Made by a program: the position numbers and the translations under genes. The notes beneath the pieces were generated by a model that saw only the letters and a list, made by a program, of their open reading frames with translations, made no database searches and was not told where the DNA came from. A stretch of 64,000 bases of DNA from Halanaerobium congolense (GTDB taxonomy: Bacteria; Bacillota; Halanaerobiia; Halanaerobiales; Halanaerobiaceae), in assembly GCF_004366375.1 (NCBI RefSeq), contig NZ_SOEF01000012.1, positions 1 through 64,000 of the forward strand, written 5' to 3'. Shown piece by piece: positions 1 through 6,103 of the stretch (position 1 is its first letter; every line of letters begins with the position of its first letter).

Positions 1-65
1 GAAGATTAAAAGGATTTTTAGCTGCTCGAGAAAAACTAATTCAACTATTTGAAGAAAGATATTAA
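1..65 (+). CDS. Possible C-terminal end of a gene entering from the left
   Basis: From base 3 one plus-strand frame reads about 20 residues (RLKGFLAAREKLIQLFEERY) to a TAA at 63-65. The residue mix (charged, helical) looks like the tail of a real protein. It converges with the truncated primase-like gene on the other strand, 1 nt away. No function can be given. This could be chance, as only 63 bases are visible. Confidence 0.3.
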   Translation, partial: RLKGFLAAREKLIQLFEERY

Positions 66-66
66 T

Positions 67-975
67 TTATTTACACAAAATACTTGACGTTACCTCTGAT
101 TTAGGTATATTGTATCCGATCCCATTCATTGCAACACAATGTTTAATATTATAAAAGATATCCTGATCATCTTTGAATAACTTTCTCTTTGCAATTCCAG
201 CCCCTGTAGAAGCTCGACAAAGTATATCTGATTCTTTTTTGTTAATTCTAGATATATTATCAAAGAAAGGGAGCCAATTGTGAGCTAAATTTTGTTCTAA
301 ATCTTTATTCAATGTTATTAACTCAGGGGTAGCTGGATCCACAATTCGTTTAATTATCCGAGATAAATTACTTTTCGCAGTTCCTTTAATCCCTTTTAAA
401 TGTAAAACTGCATGTGGAATGTTGGGAATAAAATCAGTTGCTATATAAATCAATAAAAACATAGCCTCTCGTGATTTTTTATCAATATTCACAAAATCTA
501 ATAGTTTTTTCACGTCTTCTATTGATGATTTTTTTGCGATAGTCTGTTCGTTCATTTGCTGATACCTTTTAAATAAAATCGGAGAATCTTTTTGCTCTAA
601 AATCTCCCATCTTCCAGGCTTTATAATAATCTGTTGCCATTTATCATTACATAAATCATAATAAATAGCACTATCATCTTCTGCTACTCTTAAATGAAGC
701 TTTTCTTTTTTAGCTCGATTTGTCGCAATTGCTGCAAATGTCTCAACTGCTGTTTTCAAAGTATCATCTTTTATTGTTTTATTATAAGTTTCATAATAAT
801 GATATCTTAGCCAATTAAAATTTCTAGAATTAATAGGTCTTAACTCAACAAATTTCCCATTATTAAATTTTATCCATGGTTCTTTAAATTGATCTTTAAG
901 AACCTCCGCCTTTTTTTCTAACATCATATTTACAGCTTTCTCCGTCTGATTGCTTCCAGACATTTTTTTAATCAT
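67..975 (-). CDS. Phage/plasmid primase-helicase-like ATPase, C-terminally truncated
   Basis: 302 residues. Residues 194-202 (GIKGTAKS) look like a Walker A loop after a hydrophobic strand (AVLHL). A Walker B-like WLPFFDN follows at 234-240 and a sensor-like asparagine segment (VAMNG) at 281-285. This order is typical of the helicase part of phage and plasmid primase/helicase proteins that unwind or prime element DNA. In that family the arginine-finger region and a further domain follow. Here the protein stops about 17 residues after the sensor, so it is probably cut by a deletion at the left edge of the element. The start is supported by AAGGTGAG ahead of ATG. It lies downstream of two small element genes on the same strand. 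Probably non-functional; the family call is by motif order only. Confidence 0.7.
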   Translation of the reverse strand: MIKKMSGSNQTEKAVNMMLEKKAEVLKDQFKEPWIKFNNGKFVELRPINSRNFNWLRYHYYETYNKTIKDDTLKTAVETFAAIATNRAKKEKLHLRVAEDDSAIYYDLCNDKWQQIIIKPGRWEILEQKDSPILFKRYQQMNEQTIAKKSSIEDVKKLLDFVNIDKKSREAMFLLIYIATDFIPNIPHAVLHLKGIKGTAKSNLSRIIKRIVDPATPELITLNKDLEQNLAHNWLPFFDNISRINKKESDILCRASTGAGIAKRKLFKDDQDIFYNIKHCVAMNGIGYNIPKSEVTSSILCK

Positions 976-1038
976 CTATCAATCTCACCTTTCATTTTAT
1001 TTTTTATGTTAAAGTAAAATGTACCTTTAATTTCATTT

Positions 1039-1497
1039 TTAATCAGTGTATAATAACCTTTCATATTTCCCATCCCTATTCTCATTTGTATATAAATGCT
1101 TTTTATAAACTGGTGAGTCACTTAAATTTTCTATAATCTGATCATATTCATTTTTGAGTAAATCATAAATTTTTAAAGAACGATAGACATTAATTGCTAG
1201 ATCGCCTAAGTCTTCAAACCCTGGATTTAAAGAATCATTGAAAGCAAGATTGTCTATAGCATATCTACCAATAAAAAGCTTAGTTTTTCCATTTAATTCA
1301 CCCTGATAAACATAATCTAAAAGATATTTTTCATTTAACAGCTTTTCTATAATTTCATTTTCATTAACATAACCAAGCACTTCAACCAGATCTTCTAACA
1401 ACATTGTCACATCATCATATTCACGCAGTTCATTTACATAAAAATCAACGAGTTGTCCCTTATATTCTATTTCTCTGTACTTATTGAATTTTGTCAT
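1039..1497 (-). CDS. Hypothetical element protein, weak BRO-N-like N-terminus
   Basis: 152 residues, acidic, no signal peptide or membrane segment. I do not recognise it firmly. The first 45 residues (EYKGQLVDFYVNEL, then VTMLLEDLVEVLGY) recall the start of phage BRO-N/antirepressor domains, in which a short beta hairpin precedes a helix ending in LGY. The rest does not help. It lies between the PD-(D/E)XK-like gene upstream (19 nt gap) and the primase-like gene downstream, on the same strand, so it is probably part of one transcript of the integrated element. TTTACCTCC-type complement just upstream gives a good ribosome binding site (GGAGG) for the ATG at 1497. Confidence 0.6.
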   Translation of the reverse strand: MTKFNKYREIEYKGQLVDFYVNELREYDDVTMLLEDLVEVLGYVNENEIIEKLLNEKYLLDYVYQGELNGKTKLFIGRYAIDNLAFNDSLNPGFEDLGDLAINVYRSLKIYDLLKNEYDQIIENLSDSPVYKKHLYTNENRDGKYERLLYTD

Positions 1498-1516
1498 CTT
1501 TTACCTCCATTGTATT

Positions 1517-2098
1517 TTATATTGCAATCTTGCTAATAAATAAATCTGTGTAATAAGCCTTAATCAATTCAGCAAAATCATTGAATTTAATCAGCTCTGA
1601 AAACCCATAAAAGGCTGTCTTATTACCCTTCTTTCTGAGTGCTGGACTCAAAATCCCATCATCATCTTGATACTTCAATAATGTTTCTCTAGTGGCTAGA
1701 CCACATATATAAAAGAAATGATCATTAACTTTCAAGTTGATTATTTCCGGGCGTTTTGGTTTCTTATGTATTACAGGTAATTTACCCATCTCAACGGTCT
1801 TAATCCCGATATTTAAATTAAGTTTTGTTAAATCTGCTTTATTGTAAAATTTGGCTGCACCAACAGTCCAATTAACAAATTGCTTATGTATTAATTCTTC
1901 TACAGCTACTTCACCTAAAACTCCTGTCAAAAATCGTTTACTCATTTTATTATTATCTCTAAAATAACTTTCATCATCTTTTTTTGCTCTCACGATATTT
2001 TTTACAAATGAATAAACTTTGTCGACTCGACTATTCGGAATAGATATTTTTGTAAACTCATTTAAATAAGGATTTACACATTTATGAAATTCTTTAAT
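1517..2098 (-). CDS. PD-(D/E)XK-nuclease-like phage protein, probable ATT start
   Basis: The frame is open far upstream of the first conventional start (GTG at 1993, which has no ribosome binding site). An AGGAGG at 2106-2111 stands exactly 7 nt before an in-frame ATT at 2096-2098. Starting there gives 193 residues, and the 35 added residues read as normal protein. The core has GVLGEVAVEELI, then a KADL aspartate, then a NIGIKTVE strand with lysine. That is the E...D...(x)K spacing of the restriction-endonuclease fold. Later segments FFYICGLAT and KTAFYGF are the sort seen in a phage-encoded family of unknown role. A nuclease function is inference from fold motifs. First gene of the truncated-element operon 2098-67. 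The alternative is the 158-residue GTG form. Confidence 0.65.
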   Translation of the reverse strand: MKEFHKCVNPYLNEFTKISIPNSRVDKVYSFVKNIVRAKKDDESYFRDNNKMSKRFLTGVLGEVAVEELIHKQFVNWTVGAAKFYNKADLTKLNLNIGIKTVEMGKLPVIHKKPKRPEIINLKVNDHFFYICGLATRETLLKYQDDDGILSPALRKKGNKTAFYGFSELIKFNDFAELIKAYYTDLFISKIAI

Positions 2099-2105
2099 AA
2101 AAATT

Positions 2106-2111
2106 CCTCCT
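2106..2111 (-). promoter_or_regulatory. Strong ribosome binding site that points to an ATT start
   Basis: AGGAGG on the minus strand, 7 nt from ATT (2096-2098). No ATG, GTG or TTG in this frame lies within reach of it. It is the main reason to extend the downstream gene. Confidence 0.6.
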
Positions 2112-2372
2112 TTCCAAGAATTTAAATTCTAAATATAGCTTATGTCTAATTGATTACTTTTTCTATACTTTGATTATTATTTTTTTATTTTTTCTTATTT
2201 AATAATCTCAAATAATACTCTTAAACCTTGTTATATCAACAACTATTTTTTTAATAAAAAATTAAATTAATTTGCAAAAAAATTATTTTACTCTTAAATT
2301 TTTCTCTAAATCAAGCTTTTATCAGCTATTTTTTTATATTGATGGGATAAAACAAGCTAATAAGTTGGCAAT

Positions 2373-2419
2373 AAAAAAAGACCCACTTTAGCAATTATTA
2401 CAGCTGCTAAAATAGGTCT
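2373..2419 (-). terminator. Rho-independent terminator of the LAGLIDADG gene pair
   Basis: On the minus strand AGACC-TAT-TTTAGCA pairs with TGCTAAA-GTG-GGTCT (2379-2419, one 3-nt internal mismatch), followed by a run of seven T (2373-2379). It lies 76 bp past the stop at 2495. The rest of the 2112-2494 gap is AT-rich with no open frame or other signal that I can support. Confidence 0.75.
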
Positions 2420-2494
2420 AAAAAGAGAGAGCCTTATTCAATTTTTATTAACATTTTCTAATAACTTTTTCAAGAGTTAAGCTAATTTTTTTAT

Positions 2495-3343
2495 TTAATT
2501 CATTGACCAGGTTGTACTTCGCTCTGATAAATCAACAATCTTTTTCTTTTTTAAAAGAGCTAGATTATCAGAAATAGTACTACTATCTTCTCCAATTATC
2601 TCGGCCAATTCTTTTGCTTCAAGGTTATCATCTAGGTATAAATAATAAATTAATACCGCTTGCAGCTCACCTCTTCTTCGATACTCAGAAGTCCTTTCAA
2701 TATTTTTTGAAGGTATTCTATATGGATTTTTCTGTGGAATCTTATTAATGAAATCATCTCTTGACTCTTCTTTTATAGCTAGATACTCTCCGTGTTTATG
2801 TTGAATATAAATATGATGTAGACCTAACTTTTTCAATTCTTTTATGACTGTACTCAAACTACCTCTATTCTTAGTAGTGATCATAAATAAATCTTCACCT
2901 GAAGCTGTTTTATAAGTAAGCCCTGTTATATCAAACCAGCCTGCAATATATTCTCTTGGATAATCTACTTCTATATCATTTTTAGGAAACTCGCCAAAAA
3001 TCTCTTTTAATTTATCTTGAAGGGATTTACTATTATAACTTAACTGGTAACGCTTGCTTTTATTATCCTTTCTAATAACCTCATAAAGCTTCGGCTGTAT
3101 ATTAAAAGCCTTGTCTAAATTATCCTTTAAAATTTGAGCAAAAGGGGCTTCTCCTGGATCAACCTCTGTAACAACAGTTCCTTTTTTGCAAAATATTCCT
3201 TTCCCATGTAGAACACCAACAGCATAATTAAAATACTTCTGATCAATAATCTTACACTCTAACAAATGCATTTTGCCGCCACATTCTCTCGAGCAATATT
3301 TTTGCCCCGGTTTTAGCTTCTTACCACAGATACAGTTAGCCAT
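2495..3343 (-). CDS. Degenerate LAGLIDADG protein with zinc-finger N-terminus and winged helix
   Basis: 282 residues from the ATG at 3343, chosen because GAGGAG lies 7 nt upstream; it begins 1 nt after the stop of the upstream gene. Residues 4-21 carry a CxC...CxxxC zinc-ribbon-like knuckle (CICG, then YCSREC). Two LAGLIDADG-like helices follow: AVGVLHGKG (41-49) and IAGWFDITG (133-141). At the catalytic aspartate position (eighth residue) they have K and T, so cleavage activity is very unlikely. Residues about 220-282 look like a winged-helix HTH (LEAKELAEIIGEDSSTISDNL). Degenerate LAGLIDADG plus HTH is also the layout of the regulator WhiA. I infer a DNA-binding, non-cutting partner or regulator of the intact protein encoded just upstream. 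Function unproven. Confidence 0.75.
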   Translation of the reverse strand: MANCICGKKLKPGQKYCSRECGGKMHLLECKIIDQKYFNYAVGVLHGKGIFCKKGTVVTEVDPGEAPFAQILKDNLDKAFNIQPKLYEVIRKDNKSKRYQLSYNSKSLQDKLKEIFGEFPKNDIEVDYPREYIAGWFDITGLTYKTASGEDLFMITTKNRGSLSTVIKELKKLGLHHIYIQHKHGEYLAIKEESRDDFINKIPQKNPYRIPSKNIERTSEYRRRGELQAVLIYYLYLDDNLEAKELAEIIGEDSSTISDNLALLKKKKIVDLSERSTTWSMN

Positions 3344-3344
3344 T

Positions 3345-4163
3345 TTACCACTCCTCAATTTTTAAATTGCTATTTAAACTCCAGCTATCATTTTTCTTTG
3401 TCTTCGATATCTCACCTTCATTAAATAACTCTGCCAATTTTTGAGTAATCTGACTACCAGAAGTATCTAGTCTTTCTGCTAATTCTTTATTACTTAAATC
3501 AGTTTCTGCCATAATGAGTTCTAAAACTTCTTTTCTAAAATCTCCTCTCGGGCGATAAGCATAAAACTCACCGTGATCCAATGCAGCTTCTACAGCTTGC
3601 TTTTTCTTCGGAAACTTTAGTTTAATTCTATTTGCAAAAACTTCCGTATCAATACTCCAAATTCTCAAATAATCTGTCTCAGTTAATTCTTCCCATCTAT
3701 CATCTTCAAATGTACTCACATTATAGCGTGATATTCCCACCTCTTCTAAAGCAGCTTTAACAAAATCAATATTATGATTAGATTTTTGAGAAAATATACA
3801 CTCTAATCTTTCCTCTTCAAACTTAGCATATCCATCAGTATCCCACACTCCTGCCAGCCACTCTTCAGGATAATTTAATTTCTTTGGGATTGACCACAAA
3901 CCTGTTGTTGAATCTTTATACTGAGAAATTAATCTTGTCAGCTTTTTGGATTTAAAATGCAAGATTTTCATTGTACCATCCTTTTCAGTATGAATCGTAG
4001 GTTTAACATTGAAAGTTTTAGCTCCTAACTCATAAATTGTCCTCAAAAACTCCTGCTCTTCAGCATGGATTGAAATCCGAACCAAATTATGATCTTTTCT
4101 AACATTTCCATCTCCCTGAATCACCCCAACTAAGTACTCAAAATCTCTCTGATTTGTAAACAT
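3345..4163 (-). CDS. LAGLIDADG homing endonuclease with C-terminal winged helix
   Basis: 272 residues. Two LAGLIDADG motifs, LVGVIQGDG (11-19) and LAGVWDTDG (103-111), both keep the catalytic aspartate, as expected of a single-chain enzyme that makes a staggered double-strand cut at a long target. Residues about 205-265 form a winged-helix-like segment (LSNKELAERLDTSGSQITQKL), which is not part of the minimal endonuclease and resembles transcription-factor HTH domains. The ribosome binding site GAGAAGGAGG is near ideal. It is free-standing; no intron or intein boundaries are visible around it. Operon with the degenerate relative downstream (stop and next ATG 1 nt apart). It probably acts on, or once mobilised, the resident element. 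Cleavage is inferred from motifs. Confidence 0.8.
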   Translation of the reverse strand: MFTNQRDFEYLVGVIQGDGNVRKDHNLVRISIHAEEQEFLRTIYELGAKTFNVKPTIHTEKDGTMKILHFKSKKLTRLISQYKDSTTGLWSIPKKLNYPEEWLAGVWDTDGYAKFEEERLECIFSQKSNHNIDFVKAALEEVGISRYNVSTFEDDRWEELTETDYLRIWSIDTEVFANRIKLKFPKKKQAVEAALDHGEFYAYRPRGDFRKEVLELIMAETDLSNKELAERLDTSGSQITQKLAELFNEGEISKTKKNDSWSLNSNLKIEEW

Positions 4164-4453
4164 TTAATTTCCTCCTTCTCAAATATGATTTTTAAAATAA
4201 AAGTTTTAATATTTTGAATATTAATATCAAAAATTTCTTCTCTCACTTTTTCTAAGGGGGTGGGGCTCCGAACGTTTTTCTTTTTAGATTGTTATACTAA
4301 TAGTTGGGGTCACGAATTTTTTAGATTTTTGATTTTCTATATAGCTTTTTCCAGCAGCTTTTTATATTATTGAAAGGATACTACTATAAGAGCTCCACCA
4401 TCCTAACAGAAAGATAAACAAATTGCTCTTTCTATCTTATATACAAATTCAAT

Positions 4454-5401
4454 CTACTTTAATTTAATGTGCTCTTTTCTAGTGTTAACAAACTGGTTAA
4501 TTGGATTAAACTCCTCGAAATTTTCTTTTAAATCTTCACCGTACATATTTACGTACTTTCTTACCATTTCCATATTGCTATGGCCCAGGATTTTCTGGAG
4601 CCTAAAGATATCACCACCGTTCTTAATCCACCTTTTGGCAAAGGTATGGCGGTATAAATGGATAGAAGTCTTATCTACTCCTCGTTTCTGATTATAAGTA
4701 GGAATAGCAGAACTAATCCCTTCAGCAGTTAACTTCTCACCATAAATGGAACAGAAAAGATACTGGTCTTTATCTTGATTTAAAAAGGTCAGATACTCCT
4801 GTAGGATTACTATCAGCGATTTTGCTATGGGAATTATTCGCTGCTTTTTATTCTTTACTTCCCGGAGAACTACATAACCATCATTTAAATCAAGATCACC
4901 AATCTTAATATTTCTAACAGTCCTTGAACGATTTCCTGTAGCTAGAAGCCAGTTTGTTAAAACCCAGTTTCTATATTCTGCAAAACCACAATTTTTAATA
5001 TCAGGTTTTTTAAGTAGTTTTCTTAACTCACCATCTGTATAGGTAATCTTTATTTTTTCTGTCTTTCTGAGTAATGTAATTTTAAACTCCTCTAAATAAC
5101 CCAGATCCATTAAATGATACAAAAAAGCTCTTACTGCTCTTAAATAAGTATTAATTGAACTATTTGTTCTATCGCCTTCTTTAAGAAATAGAATATAATC
5201 AGTCATGACTTCACCATTTATTTCACTAATTAAACCAATATCTTCTTCCAGCAAGAAATTATTAAATCTTTTGAAATTATTATTGTAATACCATAATGTT
5301 TTTTCACTCAAATCCTTTGCCCTACAAAACTTAATAAATTTTTCATAAGCCTCTTCCACCGTCATCCGATCACTGTACTTAATTAGGTTCATTTTAGGCA
5401 T
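4454..5401 (-). CDS. Tyrosine recombinase (integrase, XerC/D-like)
   Basis: 315 residues. The N-terminal SAM-like core-binding domain (about 14-105: VEEAYEKFIKFCRAKDLSEKT) is followed by a catalytic domain with R158 (TGNRSR), a lysine in the beta hairpin (183-186), H248xxR251 (HLYRH), H274 (GHSN) and the nucleophile Y283 (VRKY). All six catalytic positions are present, so the enzyme looks intact. Site-specific integration/excision of the element is the likely role. It lies 133 bp from the 3' side of a broken tRNA-Arg(ACG) on the same strand, the standard place for an integrase beside its attachment site. GGAGG precedes the ATG. A cellular Xer is less likely from this context. Confidence 0.9.
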   Translation of the reverse strand: MPKMNLIKYSDRMTVEEAYEKFIKFCRAKDLSEKTLWYYNNNFKRFNNFLLEEDIGLISEINGEVMTDYILFLKEGDRTNSSINTYLRAVRAFLYHLMDLGYLEEFKITLLRKTEKIKITYTDGELRKLLKKPDIKNCGFAEYRNWVLTNWLLATGNRSRTVRNIKIGDLDLNDGYVVLREVKNKKQRIIPIAKSLIVILQEYLTFLNQDKDQYLFCSIYGEKLTAEGISSAIPTYNQKRGVDKTSIHLYRHTFAKRWIKNGGDIFRLQKILGHSNMEMVRKYVNMYGEDLKENFEEFNPINQFVNTRKEHIKLK

Positions 5402-5407
5402 AAAAAA

Positions 5408-5429
5408 ACCTCCGAATTTAATAAATTCG
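5408..5429 (-). promoter_or_regulatory. Hairpin abutting the integrase ribosome binding site
   Basis: CGAATTT-ATT-AAATTCG (5413-5429) is a 7-bp inverted repeat. The last base of its stem is the first G of the GGAGG (5409-5413) that serves the integrase ATG. It could modulate integrase translation or be a recombinase-binding arm; both are inference. Confidence 0.4.
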
Positions 5430-5533
5430 CAGGACTAATTTGAACTTCTTATTAAGTTGAATGAACCTAAATGATCAGACGGCTTGAAAGCCTGTATTTT
5501 TTGGAAATCCCCGTCATTACGGGCTTTACACGC

Positions 5534-5591
5534 CGAACCCTCAGCCTACTGATCCGTAGTCAATCGCTCTATCCAGTTGAGCTACGGGCGC
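5534..5591 (-). tRNA. tRNA-Arg(ACG), 3' end missing
   Basis: The minus strand from 5591 reads GCGCCCGTAGCTC..., with acceptor 5' strand, a D arm (GCTC/GAGC), an anticodon stem ATTGA/TCAGT around loop CTACGGA (anticodon ACG), a variable loop and the start of the T arm (GAGGGTTCG). After 5534 the sequence no longer matches a tRNA: no T-stem partner for GAGGG and no acceptor 3' strand CGGGCGC. So about 57-58 of 73 coded bases remain. A perfect promoter lies upstream. The likely cause is site-specific recombination within the T loop by the neighbouring integrase, followed by loss of the restoring end. As it stands the gene cannot make a functional tRNA. Confidence 0.75.
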
Positions 5592-5622
5592 ACGCTGAAA
5601 CTTTTCTTAAGCAACAATAAAT

Positions 5623-5651
5623 ATTATAACAGCTACTCTTATTATCGTCAA
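5623..5651 (-). promoter_or_regulatory. Sigma-A-type promoter of the tRNA-Arg gene
   Basis: TTGACG (5646-5651), 17-bp spacer, TATAAT (5623-5628), 31 bp before the first tRNA base. It is intact although the tRNA is not, so transcription now runs toward the integrase gene. Confidence 0.8.
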
Positions 5652-6054
5652 GGAGTTTATGAGAAAAAATTATATTCATTGATCTGACAGCATTTATGAG
5701 CTGTTTAAGTTGGTAAGTAAGCTGTCTTGACGACAATAAAAAAAGACAATTTTTAGAAAATATTTAGAGTTATTTAAGTAAGATTTCCAGTATTAAAATT
5801 TGAAAAGTGTTTGACTTTTTGGGTATTAACACTTTTGATCCTGCAAACCTTCCGTAGTTTCTAGACTACATTATTTGGGTTGAAAAGTCAAGATTTTTTA
5901 TTCTTGTTAGGATGGGGTTTTTGGACTAAAGTTTCCATAATTATAGTTTGATTACCTAATTTTACTTTAAACTGTAGTAATCTGTTAATTATATCACAAT
6001 AATTTGAATATTTCACCTAACTTTATTAAAGTTAGAGCTTTTCTATTTATGAAA
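5652..6054. other. Gene-free stretch between tRNA-Arg and the envelope cluster
   Basis: I see no credible coding frame. There is a perfect 9-bp inverted repeat AAAAGTGTT/AACACTTTT (5803-5811 and 5828-5836) and an interleaved pair TTGACTTTT/AAAAGTCAA (5811-5819 and 5883-5891). These may be degenerate recombination-arm or regulatory sites, or chance in AT-rich DNA. Confidence 0.4.
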
Positions 6055-6084
6055 GAAAAAAAGCCTCCAAATGGAGACTTTTTT
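6055..6084 (-). terminator. Terminator after the 1308-residue envelope protein
   Basis: GTCTCC-ATTT-GGAGGC hairpin (6063-6078, one mismatch) with T runs on both sides, 20 bp beyond the stop at 6104. It could work in both directions. Confidence 0.75.
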
Positions 6085-6103
6085 AAAGCTATTATTTTTG
6101 CAC

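Noticed and set aside
3344-3358. TTG start giving a 14-nt gene overlap for the second LAGLIDADG protein
   Set aside because: The ATG at 3343 has GAGGAG at ideal spacing; the TTG start lies within that site.
2495-4163. LAGLIDADG genes inside a group I intron or intein
   Set aside because: They are free-standing frames with their own ribosome binding sites; no host exon or splice-motif residues flank them.
4254-4278. G-rich stretch AGGGGGTGGGGCTCCG as a functional site
   Set aside because: Unusual composition for the region, but no symmetry, repeat or gene relation that would support a call.
5516-5591. A tRNA-Arg gene with an intron in the T loop
   Set aside because: No matching 3' tRNA half (T-stem partner or CGGGCGC acceptor strand) was seen within the next several hundred bases downstream, and bacterial tRNA introns sit in the anticodon loop.
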